Source: Prostheceraeus crozeri (lineage: Eukaryota > Platyhelminthes > Polycladida > Euryleptidae). From it: a stretch of 64,000 bases of DNA. Shown here piece by piece: positions 11,635-22,562 of this stretch. How positions within the stretch are numbered: position 1 is the stretch's first letter; each line of letters starts with the position of its first letter. A program made the position numbers and the translations under genes. The notes beneath the pieces are model-generated. The model did no database searches and was not told the DNA's origin. It saw only the letters and a program-made list of their open reading frames with translations. The stretch lies in assembly GCA_907163375.1 (NCBI GenBank), contig CAJQUW010003174.1, forward strand, positions 682,001 through 746,000, in the 5' to 3' direction.

Positions 11635-11689
11635 ATTTGTGAATAACGTCAATATATTCGAGTTCTCCTCGCATTACTCTCCGTCTTTT

Positions 11690-12320
11690 TTAACATACAG
11701 TATTTATAACTCGATGACTGGTATTTTGAATAATAACAAAACAATTTTTTCTCAAAGATGTTCGACAAAATTGAACTTTTAGTCTTTTAGAGTCATAACA
11801 CGGTACAATGGAGTATAAAGGGTGATTATCAGCTTGACATTTGTAAAACAATGAACGGAAGGCCGCCAAACGTTCTTCATGAAAAGTTGACGAAAAGTTT
11901 CTACAGTTACATTGGAATGGGCATATCAATTTACGCGCTCGCTTAAATAGGCGATCGATGAAATTTAAAGATTCAGTGTCTAATATGCCGAATAAGCATA
12001 TACAATACATCAGAACACTTTGAATAACACCTTTGAATACAAACCATAGATCGTCATGATTTAGTATGTTACGTAGGATCTTCAACATGTACAACCTTTT
12101 TGAACAAATCTTTAAAATATTTCGAAAATGATCAACCCAAGTAAGACTATCATTCCAGACGACACCCAAGATCTTCAACTCTTTAACAACAAGGAAAGGA
12201 AAAGGAAAGTAGACTTTAAAATTTCGTTTCTTAATGCATAGTGCTTTCGTTTTAGAGTCATTCAGCTTCAACTTATTTAACAAGGACCACTCTTTGATGC
12301 AATTTTATTCAGACAACATA
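11690..12320 (-). pseudogene. LINE reverse transcriptase, C-terminal part
   Basis: The minus frame of about 200 codons starts after EWSLLNKLKLNDSKTKAL. It continues with LKILGVVWNDSLTWVDHF (the RT thumb signature LGV..D..LTW..H), KRLYMLKILRN, and a VLMYCICLFG segment, then FKRARKLICPF, HPLYSIVP and RTSLRKN near the end. This matches the post-YADD part of CR1/Jockey-like non-LTR elements. The catalytic palm is absent, so the copy is 5'-truncated. The stop at 11690 is followed by TTAAAAAA on the minus strand and then directly by the inverted-repeat GIY-YIG element. A TAA closes the frame upstream near 12313. Confidence 0.75.
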
Positions 12321-15300
12321 AGTTCGATGGATAACAAGGGCCAACCTTAGGCGAAACACGATTGACAATGAATTAAATCACAAATCGAACTATTCAGTAA
12401 GTAAAACCAATGTGAAAAATAGGAATAAAACACAATTATAAATGTTGATAATATTCAAATGGTAGGTAATGAAAAAAGGCCTGTGTAAATATAAGTAGAG
12501 TGAGAAAAAATTGATAACTTACTCGAGAACTCCTGCCTGTCTGCCACACTGTGTGTTGGGCAGTGTAGTAATTGCGGACTTTGATTATATTGACAAAACG
12601 TAATCTGCAGGTCTGGTCGCTCAGTTGCTTGTATTATTCAAAGTAAGACAGAGTTAACAGCTGAAAAAAGTGACATTCTCGACACAAAGTGTCATTAATT
12701 GATTGATGACCGGCAATCGAGGCAAATCAGGTAATAATCTGAATGTAATCCAATTTTTTAGAATATTTACTTGATAGCTGTTAATCGAATAAAATGTGCT
12801 CCAAGCAACTAAAATTTTCGGGATTGGAGTGATCTCGCGGAATCAGGAGTGGGATCCTGTACGGTAGCTGATTAAAGAACACAATGCAAAATAGGAAAGT
12901 TAAGAGGCTAAGTTCTATCGCAAAAAGAATGCAGCATGCATGTACTTATAATGTTGGTAACCATCGCTTGGATGCCGCCAGATGAACTGTAAAGTTAATA
13001 GAAAGACTTGATGTGAACTTTACAGCATAGGCATTCTTCTAATTGTTCATGTGACTGATGTCGAGTAATAACGGACTGCAATTTCTTATAACTGACCTTC
13101 ATCCAGCCAAAACAGGGTGCTTTAACATCTTCTAATTACGGTGCGTCATAAAAATACGGCTAACTAAACCATAACGGACCAGCTTGATAAGTGTGGCAAG
13201 TACATCAGAGTTGCTATCAGTCAACAATTGAAATGTTTTGACTTTGCGGCATGCCCATTATTCGACACTTTTATTTGTCGGTGTGAACTGAGAAGGATTA
13301 ATTTGCATCATTTGAAAAAATATACCGCAAATGTAGGTATTCCCAATCAAATGTAATTTGTATAACAATATACGTGTTAGCGCGTTGCATTTGCATCTAT
13401 CAATTACATCTGAATAAAGCTCAAGTGTTTTATTTGATCGTGTAAACCTAAAATTCAACGATCAATTTAATTATCACGAAACTAATCTCATTCATTCTGT
13501 ATGTTTCTCCACCTATATTAACTTTATTTGTTATAAAGGTGGTGAGAGCACTCTTTCACACCTTTTTGAGTTCTCTCTTTTAAGATTTTGTTGGTTGACA
13601 TGTCTATTACCGCACAGCTTGCAGTGCTTCCACCACAATTGAATGAACTGTCTATGTTATTTGAATCACGAGACGCCAAGCGTTGAGTGCTTTCAGTAAC
13701 ATAGACATTGAGTTTAATTACAGGGGGAAGTACTGAAAGCCATAGAAGTCTATGCTGAAAGCTATGCGGTACATAGAAGTGGATAATGGTAGACTTTCTA
13801 TGGTATTGTTAATTTCTATGATGTGGTATTATATTTCCTGCATGATATCAAGTTCTTGGCACTAGTGCGAGCATAGAAGTGGATAATAGTACACTAGAAT
13901 AAAAGTTTGATATCCTGCCTATGTATAATGATGGCACATGGAAAAATCTATGGTTTGTAGATCAGATTCGATCTAAAACATTGTATCATAGTGAAATTAT
14001 TTGCCAAGTTGGTTGTGGAAGTTGTTGACACCTAATTACAGGATTTTCATGAAGAGAATTGCAAGTGAGATGGCGGCATTGTTTCATGTGAAATAGCCTA
14101 CTATTCCATGGATTAATATACTGTATCTATTTGTAGCAGTCACTGACAACTATTTTCCAATGTTTCAATATTGGAATGAGAATTAAAAATTGGTTTACAA
14201 AGTCATAATTGAAAGTGGTCGGTCTGCTGTTTGTAAGAACATCTGAAGAATTCACAGACAGAAATTCTAATTATTGGATAATTTCTTCTTCTAGAGGCTA
14301 AGAAACCTGGCGTTTTTCTGGAATAAACACATTGAAAGTTTCTTTACTGACAATCATTTCTCAAATAAATGAAATGTCGCTGGAACTATTCAATTAATTA
14401 TTGAATGACACATGTGATATTTTGGAGACTGAAATTCGAATGCATGTTGAGATTTTGAAAATCATTCAAATTTAGTGAACAGGGGAACCCTTTAAAGTAA
14501 AATGAATACTCTAAGATTTATTGGCCTCTGATTTCAAGCTGGAGCAATGCATGCTCTGTAAATCGACATTACAAGTTGCACATGTGTCTGATAATACTAT
14601 TGATAGATTATCGGAGCGATATTTCAAAATGATGAACGTACAGAACGTTTAAAAGGATTTCCTTCTTTGTCATCCTGTCGGCGCAGCATTTTGTAAATTC
14701 ACTATTGCTTTTGAGTACATGGTCTTTGGACAAGGGCCAACAATGCAGATCGGCGTGTGCCATAATTTTCATGCAATTTCCATTCTAGGACTTTCTATGG
14801 TATTGCTAATTTCCATGAGTGCGAGGAACTGCAATGATATCTCAGTACATTCAATACACAGATTCTCCGTGCAAGAACCACTTTTTAAATGCATAAATAA
14901 AAATGCAAAGAACTGCAATGCCTTGCTGGAGATGTATGCATTACTCAAATCATTGGTTCTACTTCATCTTTGAAAGGAACATTTCTTCTCGAAGAATTGT
15001 ATAAAAAGTGACAGGTAAGGTTTAATTACAGAAGAAATGCTTCCTTTTTGTCCTATCAAACGAATCGAAACTCCTGGAGAAAGCATCAGTGTTTAGAGAC
15101 AAATTTATAGTCATTCGACTTGCAAATAGTAACCATTGACAAAAATGAAATTTTCGTTAACTTATTTTCGACAATATTAGATTGTGTTTTGGAGCGAAAA
15201 TCTCGCCGTTGTAGAGTGTAAAGCGAATCTGACAACCAGGTTACATCTCTGTTGCAAGAATGAAGAAAGTCTACTTCATGAACACTGACTTGGATAATAA

Positions 15301-16466
15301 CTAATTATCAACAACTATCTCAGATGTTACAGAATTCTGTTTTTAACGTAAATAAACGAATGATTGCAAATCAAATTTTGTTGCAACAATAGCAGAAATG
15401 TTTACGAAAGCAGAAACTTGTCAAGGTATTGAGGGCAACAAGAACACTCTGACTATTACAGGTGTTTAGTGAAAATCTTTCTTAATTTTTGCTTGCAATA
15501 AGAATTGACCATTTTGTTTATAAGCGTGGTCAATCTACTGTTCACATTGCCAAGAATTATTACATTAGGCTGAAGAGTTTCCTGCTTTCTTATAAAGTGC
15601 GACTTTTAGCACCAAATGTATTGTTTTGTTAAAATATTTTTTCATCATAATGCAAATAAGAAATATTTCTGTGAGTCTTTTAGAGAATTACAATTTTTCA
15701 TTTCATTTATTCACGTGATGTGACTCGCCGAATACATTGTCACAGTATATAACTTACAGATTATAAAAGAGCGAAAGTTAAGAAGTCAATTAAGTTAGTA
15801 CACAATACCACTTTGCTTTCGCAGATATGCCCTTATGTGATTGATCACAGCTTTCGAAGTTGGCCTCATGTCTCGAATTTCAGAGGGCATTTTGCTCTAA
15901 AAACTTGCGCCATAAAACCTCATTGATCGGTGTCTGCATTGCACTGTATTTACCATATCTTCAATATTCAAATATTCATCAGTCTTATTATGTCATTCAA
16001 GTATTTTTATTTTGCCATCAATGTTGAACAAATAAACATGCAGCAATGTTATTTTGAACTGAGATGAAAATGCTTTGTGCCTTTCTGAGAATTTGTTTTT
16101 TTCCATATTTAAAAAGAGGAATGATTCTCTTAAGAGGTGCGAGGAGCATCATTTAAGTGATGGCAGCAAAGAGAGGATCATCATTATGGTGGAGTAGATT
16201 CAAGATCGTACTCCCTTGAATTTCTGCACAACCATGATTTTAATAAAGGAAAAACGAGAGCTTTTTCATTTTTTTCTCTTAAAGTTTCTCGATTTTTCAT
16301 TTACTAAAATTGAAGATGTGCAGAAATTCTGGGGAGTGTGTATCTCGAATCTATTTCATCAGAAACTTTATTTGTTTGAAATATTGAAGGGAACTTGAAT
16401 AACCATTTGCCAACATAATCGGTTCCAACTGATAGAAAAACAAAATTGCATAAAATGAACCTTGTT
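12321..16466. other. Long stretch without recognised genes
   Basis: About 4.1 kb in which no domain, TIR pair or tandem array was recognised. Short direct repeats exist: CATAGAAGTGGATAAT occurs at about 13772 and 13873, and GACTTTCTATGGTATTG occurs at about 13792 and 14789. The frames at 14719-14973 and 16216-16398 look like chance. A host intron or intergenic region is as likely as an old repeat. Confidence 0.4.
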
Positions 16467-16680
16467 GATACTCGGAAGCACATCAGGCACGGAGCCTTTC
16501 TTCCATGTGTCCGAGTTGTTATTCATCCATTCTAATTCTCTTTGTGTTGAGTGTTTAGCAAGAGTGCAGGGCAGAATAGCTATTTTAAATGTCTTAGGTT
16601 TGACCTGATCAAGGTTCGAACCAATGTCTCCTGCACGCAGATCGAACACTCTACCACAAGGCCATAACGCCTGTCTTCAT
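16467..16680 (-). mobile_element. tRNA-derived SINE, family A, copy 2
   Basis: On the minus strand the head reads ATGGCCTTGTGGTAGAGTG (A box), then GGTTCGAACC (B box, 16613-16622). The body reads GTCAAACCTAAGACATTTAA and AAGAAAGGCTCCGTGC, matching the plus-strand copy at 8.5 kb. The 93-codon minus frame across it is accidental. Confidence 0.7.
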
Positions 16681-17007
16681 TGAGCGCCGGTAGCATTGAA
16701 CATAAACAAGCTCAATGTGCCGTACAAGCATCCGTTGGTCTCATCCAATGAGATCACCACAGACTCGAAAATGATTTTTGAAGTTACATCGATTTCAAAT
16801 ATGTTTGCAATGCATCTTAAATATAACTCGAAACATTTATATTCAGCTAATTCTTCAAGGATATTCTCCCAACTCAAAGTGAGAAATATCTGCAAGCAAA
16901 TATCTCAAGAGGTGTGTTCCATCAAGATGATGATGAAGTTTAGGATCCTCTTGAATTCCGCTGATCTTCAGATCACTTGCACAAATTGCGGGCATGTCCT
17001 ACATTAT

Positions 17008-18018
17008 TCCTCGCCCAACTGGGGGCGTTTTTCGTTCACCCCTGGCGAATTCTTGAATATCTTTTAAACCAAGCAAACTATGGCCAACAGATTTCAGGTA
17101 GCTTACTTCCACGTATTATACAACTTTAACCGAATGATAATCAATTTGGCACAATACTTGTGGCGTGAGAGCTATTTTAAAATTTGAGTGTTTGCACTGT
17201 AAACTCTAGGGCACGAAATTTAGGCATCAATTCTAACCAACACAAGGCACGAGTAGACACGAAGCTCATAGTGCCGAGTTCGTGCCCATTGATTTTTCCT
17301 TCGATTTCATTGGATAAATAAACATTTGGTTTAGTACCTGCTAGTGCCTAGTGGCGCCTACTGGTGCCTCGAGGCACTAGAAAGGCACTAACTAGGCGCT
17401 AACTGGCACGAAAATTCGGCTTCGTGCCTAGGTTAGTGCCCTACAGTTTACAATTTGGAATATATTGGCTGATTTCGGTATATTCACTTCTAATGTATAT
17501 TCCGGCATCAATTCTTGATGAAATATGTTTCCTATCAATATAGAGACATTCACAAATGCAAAATCCTTGAGTTTGAAATTATCTGCTTATTATGTGTGCA
17601 CGTTGAATTTCAAATTTCAAATATGATTTTCTATTAGTTTTGTAAATTTTAGTTCTGCATATGATCAGCAATTATTGAAAATTTTCCGAATCATATTGCT
17701 TTTAGCCTCAATATCTGGATAAAAGTTCATCGAATTTGGCTGTTTCTTCACTTGCAGAAACTAAATACTAAAATAAGCGATTTTATTGATATTTTAGTTG
17801 AACAAAAGGTTTGAATTATTTTAACTTTGACCTCACCTAATACAGTGATGTAATCTCACAACGATTATCAAATCATCGTTTGATTAACCACCGTAACCAG
17901 ATCTTTCGATTGCCGTATTGCTTATCAGCTTTTGTTGTCATTTTCCATCTCAAGCAGTGATCTAATGGAAATTTGTTGATAACTGGCGTTTTTGACCTTT
18001 CACTTTCACCTCAGCCAA
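17008..18018. mobile_element. TTAA-family element T1, copy with nested MITE
   Basis: The left end TCCTCGCCCAACTGGG follows TTAT (17004-17007), a one-base decay of TTAA. The body matches 42172-43051 and 53861-54596 in order: TGGCGAATT, CGTATTAT-CAACTTT, TTTGGCACAATACTT, GGCTGATTTCGGTA, CAGCAATTATTGAAAATTT and TTGTTGTCATTTTCCAT. Similarity fades after about 18018, so the right end is lost. No coding frame is shared among copies. A CACTG-ended element (17195-17453) is inserted within it. Confidence 0.65.
17195..17453. mobile_element. CACTG-ended MITE with GGCAC subterminal repeats
   Basis: The ends are CACTGTAAACTCTAGGGCAC and, inverted, TTGTAAACTGTAGGGCAC. The flanks read TTTG on both sides (17191-17194 and 17454-17457). 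The sibling repeat at 42.3 kb reads TTTGAATGTTTGGAATATTT without the insert, giving an empty site. The interior holds about a dozen short GGCACT/AGTGCC or GGCACGA motifs concentrated towards the right end. No ORF. Confidence 0.75.
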
Positions 18019-18523
18019 AATATGGAGGATTATATCACTTTCCATTTTGAATTGGTAAAACTGAGAATATTCATTCTGCCAATTTTTTTGAAGAATATCA
18101 ATCATAATTGTGAACCTGAAATCAGTTCAACCAAAGAAGACAAACTCACTCGACTTTGTATGCCAACTGCGATTCACATGTCATCATCACATTTTGGCTG
18201 TATCTGCTTTATTAGAAATTATCATGTCTGCCTCAGTTAGAGATCTTGCTTTGATTTAAAACTTGATTGGAATTATAATTTCAATTTGACCTCATAAATT
18301 CAGTTATATAAGAAGGAGATTTAGCGCTGGTTAAGTGATATTTGCTGATTAATTTTGGCTGACCGCTTGACCTCGTAAGCCAATAGCTTGACGCAATTGC
18401 CTGAGACATGAGAACTTTCAAGCATGCGCATGATTTATTTGAATAGAATGCAGATACTTATTCAAACTCTTGAAAGTGAGATTCAGCAAAAATCCGTTCA
18501 ATCAAAGTGGATAAAGTAGAAAC

Positions 18524-18545
18524 CACAGAATTAGATTGTATCAGT
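18524..18545 (+). repeat. Solo hAT-like terminus
   Basis: CACAGAATTAGATTGT is identical to the first 16 bases of the hAT-like element at 39137. No matching inverted end was found nearby, so it is a remnant or a chance match. Confidence 0.35.
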
Positions 18546-18970
18546 CTTTCAGTGCACTATATTATATATAGAGCGTCAGCCCTGAACATTTATTCAATGG
18601 AAAGAGGGTTCGAGGTTTGAGTATTTGGAGGTGAAGATTATAGAGTGACTTTCATGAATAAGTATTGCTGCCAGACTGCACCAGAGTCCGTGACCCCCTA
18701 TGTATATGACATCAATTGAATTTATTCAATGGAACAATGGCACGGCTGTCAACTTAGCATGTCTGCGATGGTCGTGCGTGTAAAGGCGCATGCAACCTGC
18801 TTACAGAGCCAATAGGCGAGAGGTCGAACCCTTTTGAGTCTATTGGTTAGCAATCAGTCTTGATCAAAAATGCGTTTTTTACTAGAGTAAGCTGCATTTG
18901 TGATGGTTTCCAACATAAGTTATGTCTGTTAGCTACTCATTATGCACAATGCTATTGAAAATACTACGAG

Positions 18971-19121
18971 TATTAAGTCAATACAAGACACCAACAACCT
19001 TGTTCCCTGACCGCACTCGCCTGACCTAGGAATCGAACCGAAGTCCGCGGTGGAGAACAGCTCGCACCTTCTTCACTAGGCCAGGCTGACGGCTCAAAAG
19101 GAATGCGAGTGAAGGCAGATG
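18971..19121 (-). mobile_element. tRNA-derived SINE, family B, copy 1
   Basis: On the minus strand the head reads TGGCCTAGTGAAGAAGGTGC (A box) and GGTTCGATTCC (B box), ending in a tail that contains TTGGTGTCTTGTATTGAC. It is nearly the mirror of the plus copy at 19321. A second piece of the same tail follows in plus orientation at 19126-19178, so this copy is bounded by inverted tails. Confidence 0.65.
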
Positions 19122-19125
19122 TCAA

Positions 19126-19178
19126 TGGTGTTGGTGTCTTGTATTGACTTAATAGTTGTCATTCTCTTTAGATATTCA
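19126..19178 (+). repeat. SINE B tail fragment
   Basis: GGTGTTGGTGTCTTGTATTG continuing to TCTCTTTAGATATTC. It matches the tail at 19447-19500 without a tRNA head, and its first part is inverted relative to 18971-18998. Confidence 0.6.
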
Positions 19179-19320
19179 ATGATCTACGACAGACCTTTGT
19201 TGTCAATCTACACTGTGACGTAGTCGTATGACATGCTCATATGCTGTCTCGCTACAATATGAGCGCTGGTAGCGTTCTGTCAATAATAATAGGACAATAT
19301 GCTGTCGATATCACTTAGAG

Positions 19321-19500
19321 ATGACTTCTGCCTTCACTCGCATTCCTTTTGAACCGTCAGCGTGGCCTAGTGAAGAAGGTGCGAGCTCGTCTCCACCGCG
19401 GACTTCGGTTCGATTCCTAGGTCAGGCGAGTGCGGTCAGGGAGTCAAGGGTGTTGGTGTCTTTTATTTACTTGATCGTTGTTATTCTCTTTAGATATTCC
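19321..19500 (+). mobile_element. tRNA-derived SINE, family B, copy 2
   Basis: A-box-like TGGCCTAGTGAAGAAGG starts at 19363 and B-box-like GGTTCGATTCC lies at 19407-19417, with the tail GTGTTGGTGTCTTTTATT to about 19500. The anticodon region is not credible as a tRNA gene. The 61-codon frame over it is accidental. Confidence 0.7.
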
Positions 19501-19575
19501 GTATAGACTTCCGTAGGAGTGCAGACTGCTTCAGAACGATGGCACAAAGGAATTTCTATTGCCTTACAGTGACAG

Positions 19576-19836
19576 GTGCGTCGCTTACGGGTTTCCTGTG
19601 AACATTGTCCAGAATACTATGTAGGAGAGACTCGTCGCATCAAGGAACATATCAAAGGAAGACCACCTTCAGAAATCTCTCTACACATACATCCACCATC
19701 ACAAGTCATTCTCCATCCTTCATACACTAAGCATACACGTTTAGAAGAAGCTCTCATTACAAAGTCACACATTAATGATCACACACCTATCATGAGCAAC
19801 AACCCACAATCTGATTATTTACATTTATTTTCATAG
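19576..19836 (+). pseudogene. GIY-YIG domain fragment, Penelope-like
   Basis: An open frame of 86 codons beginning at a GTG. It reads CEHCPEYYVGETRRIKEHI, the paired-cysteine start plus Y-VGET-R...EH core of retroelement GIY-YIG nucleases, shortened by about ten residues between R and EH compared with the 11.2-kb copy. The later part EEALITKSHINDHTPIMSNN is the usual E-A...K...N...N end. It is followed by non-coding sequence. The deletion in the core argues that it is dead. Confidence 0.65.
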
Positions 19837-19914
19837 TTTACATTTTGTTTGAACGCATAAATTGTTAATGAAATTTGTTTGATTGTACTTTTTCGTGTAT
19901 ATATTCTTCTACAC

Positions 19915-19990
19915 GATTCCGTCAAATTCGAAGAATTCAGATCGTATACCCGGTACACACAAGTTTTCTCGTAATATTGGTCCGTCAGAT
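19915..19990. repeat. hAT-like element fragment
   Basis: TTCGAAGAATTCAGATC, then CACAAGTTTTCTC and a diverged AATATTGGTCC, match in order the inner part of the hAT-like elements (for example the inverse of 5425-5475). Termini are absent. Confidence 0.45.
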
Positions 19991-20364
19991 TCTTTGTTTA
20001 GAAGTTGGCAAGCGTGCGAAATTACATTCACTCAGTCTCTTCACAGAGGACTCATCGATGAATGGTACCGTGACAGCGATGCTTGACAGTATAACACGCA
20101 CGCCAATGGATGTTGTCCAGAGCTCACTGCGTATTCAATGACGACTATTGTTTGAGAGCACTAGAGTATGTAGACTATGCGTTAACGAGCCAACGAGCTA
20201 GGAATAGTTCTGTGGTAGAAACATTAGTAGCATAGGAACATTATCACCAGGAATGACCAGTGGGAAAGTGTCCTATGGAAAGGCCCATGGGTCAGGGATA
20301 GGCATAGGATGACAACTTCTCCATGGGCCAGTGGTTCCCAATAGGCGGAGCAGTTTTCAATATT

Positions 20365-20640
20365 AATTCGAATACCAATGAATGAAATATATAATTTGGG
20401 TGTATTCTGACATTTTGAATATTGAAGCACATCGGTTTAGCAAGCTCATCAATCGGAGAGAGTAACGGATCTTCATGTGATATTCACCATAAACACCGAA
20501 GTCTTTTTCAGGAACCGTCAAACTAAACCGATCACCACAAAAGTTATTATGTGAGTTGATAATGACACAGGCCTTATTCGAACTTAAAGCCAAGTTTCAA
20601 TTGAATAGGACGTCTAGTTCCTTTACAGCTTTAATAAAAT
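20365..20640 (-). pseudogene. LINE reverse transcriptase fragment
   Basis: On the minus strand the frame reads VKELDVLFN, a stop, NLALSSNKACVIINSHNN, then FSLTVPEKDFGV. The pattern L..L..W...W.L.L...K..VI....  -KDLGV is the segment after the YADD box in CR1/Jockey/RTE-like LINE RTs. The in-frame stop replaces what is normally the W of the NW pair. It spans roughly 80 codons with no palm domain. Confidence 0.5.
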
Positions 20641-20789
20641 CATGCGCACTCTTATCGAATTTCGATTTTTGTGGGATAATTCACTCGACATTTCAATTGG
20701 CTTAAAAAATTCAAATATGTCTTATGATTTCATAATATATATTTCTTAATAAATTGTATAATTATCCCGAAATTAGACTTACACTACAT

Positions 20790-21060
20790 TCTGGCATTCT
20801 GGGGCCTTTTCATAGATACTTTCAAGTTTTCAACAAAATATTCCAAGTTTTTAATTCTATCAATAGCGACATCAAGAGAACCATAGAGATCCCGGACGTA
20901 AATACACGTCTCAATTTCCTAGATATTTCTATTGGTGTTGATAATAAGGATCTAAATTAGCAGTGGTTTTCCAAAACCACACATTCCAATGTTGCTCTCC
21001 AATAGGATGGCTGGATTTCTCAACATATGAAGGATAATTTTACAAATAATAGTGAAAAAT
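20790..21060 (+). pseudogene. Possible Penelope-like RT fragment
   Basis: The plus frame reads FNSINSDIKRTIEIP then LNFLDISIGVDNKDLN and, past a stop, WFSKTTHSNVALQ. In Penelope-like RTs the order is a short N-x-I-F-x-E block, then L-FLD..I, then a K-THS/T-x-x-L block, so the arrangement fits. Two stops interrupt it. It lies about 950 bp downstream of the GIY-YIG fragment in the same orientation, the reverse of the usual RT-then-nuclease order. Confidence 0.4.
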
Positions 21061-21137
21061 GCGTCAAGGGTCGACTCTGGGTGCCCTTCTTGTTCGACAA
21101 ATCGGATGCAAGTCAGGTAACCCTCTAACGATGGTCC

Positions 21138-21210
21138 AACTGACTCAACGATTGAGTCTTGCTGTGCGGCGTGGTAATTCTGCTTCAGTCAGAGTCCACC
21201 AAACATAATT
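21138..21210 (+). pseudogene. C-terminal scrap of an RLE-type LINE
   Basis: The plus frame reads VQLTQRLSLAVRRGNSAS before a stop. That resembles the last residues (QRL..A..RGNA) of the LINE proteins with a restriction-like endonuclease at 26.6 and 61 kb (there RKLLVTLMRCN and RKLVVALMRCNA). It is short, so the call is tentative. Confidence 0.35.
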
Positions 21211-21329
21211 ATCGACGCCTTAATTTTTGTTGCTTATATTCTTACTGGATGAATGGCCACCTTTTGTGACTAGTGCGAGCTCACAATAGCACAAGCGCCT
21301 TTGTGATCTGTATAGCCAAGCTCTAAAGA

Positions 21330-21560
21330 ATATCACGGCAATTCATCGCGTAGCTTGCTCCTGTTTATTAGAAAGGACGCATTGGAACCTGTAACGCTGA
21401 TGAAATGGCGCATCTGCTGAAACAATACCATAGCAATCGAAAAATGAGCAGCAGCAGTTCAACATATATGATAACATTGATATAACGCAGCAACATTATC
21501 GAGAGCAACATTTCGCTTATGATCTGAATTCTTCGAATTCTGTTCTTCTTCGTAGAAGGA
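21330..21560. repeat. hAT-like element, internal fragment
   Basis: GAAAGGACGCATTGGAAC, CCATAGCAATCGAA and AGCAGTTCAAC match in order 2338-2430 of the copy at 2298. TGATCTGAATTCTTCGAAT then matches its right half. Both termini are missing and a middle block is deleted. Confidence 0.6.
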
Positions 21561-22562
21561 TTGTAGCTTTGAGAGCACTTCCGCAGCATTCAACAGCAGA
21601 ATTTACAATGCAACAATTTGAAATCATTTTAACATCAAACAATGAAGTACTATTTGCTACAGCCGCTGCTCACAAACTGACTATGAACAATGGTAAACCA
21701 TAGAAATCCGATAGTCTATAATATGCAAGGGCTAGAACTCCCGTGCACACCTAAACCAAAGTACGTCGTGGACATGTGTGGTCATGACAACGGCGCCTTC
21801 CAGTGGTTGACAGATAGTTAGGTTCCTGAACTTTCATAAAGCATTCTTAAGATTCACAGTCATTTCCATTTCTCGTTAGGCATCCAAGCATTTTGATATA
21901 TACACCATACACCATCAACCTGCAATCATTTTGCGTGTCTCACAAATTTGATTCTCTTGAGATCTAGCAATCTTCACCTGAACGTGACGCTTGCATTGCC
22001 ATCAAAATACAGCTGTTGTCCATTCTACACCATTTCCAGTTTAATATCAGATGTATCAGATTAATTTCAGACTTCGTCACTCATATTTCAGATATCACTA
22101 AATTCATACCACATATGGCAATTTTTATTTTAGTCATTGTCAACTTAATTTCAGACAAAATATTTCTTGCTAGACACGGTTCATTTACGAATTCCCTTAT
22201 GTTGTTATGGTGAACTGTCTGTAATGGTCAACTGCCATAATTTAACAAAGCGGAAAGTCTAACTTCTGTATCGCCGACTCTGAGCAGTAATCTGCGCTTG
22301 TCTACACGCCACTTATAATCTACACTAATCCACCCTCATAAAAATGAAGTATTTCAAAGAAATGATAATCTTTAGTACAGTGCTATAAGAAAGTCACAGA
22401 CAGAGATTAGGCGCTGCACAACCAGTACCAGTGAATCATAATTAATTGGACAATTGAAGCCCTAAACCGTCGTCACGAACTGGTATAATTTTAACAAATC
22501 TTCATATATAAACTTGATAAAGCGGCTGGTACGCGAAGCGTCTGGCGCATAATGGATTTATA

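Larger units (their letters stand above)
10827..11678 (-). mobile_element. GIY-YIG element with inverted terminal repeats
   Basis: The left end (10827-10870) and right end (11632-11678) are inverted copies of one roughly 45-bp sequence beginning AGTAATGCGARGAGAACTCG and continuing ATATTGACRTTATTCACAAA. The similarity resumes inward with CAGGTGAAATT after a block present only on the right. The right-only block is the hairpin motif at 11613-11634. The only gene inside is the GIY-YIG ORF (minus). Known: Penelope-like elements (PLEs) can carry terminal repeats in direct or inverted orientation. Inferred: a deleted PLE that has lost its RT. No target duplication is evident. Confidence 0.55.

Noticed and set aside
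18740-18835. tRNA-like B box AGGTCGAACCC near a hairpin
   Set aside because: No convincing A box at the right distance; too weak to list.
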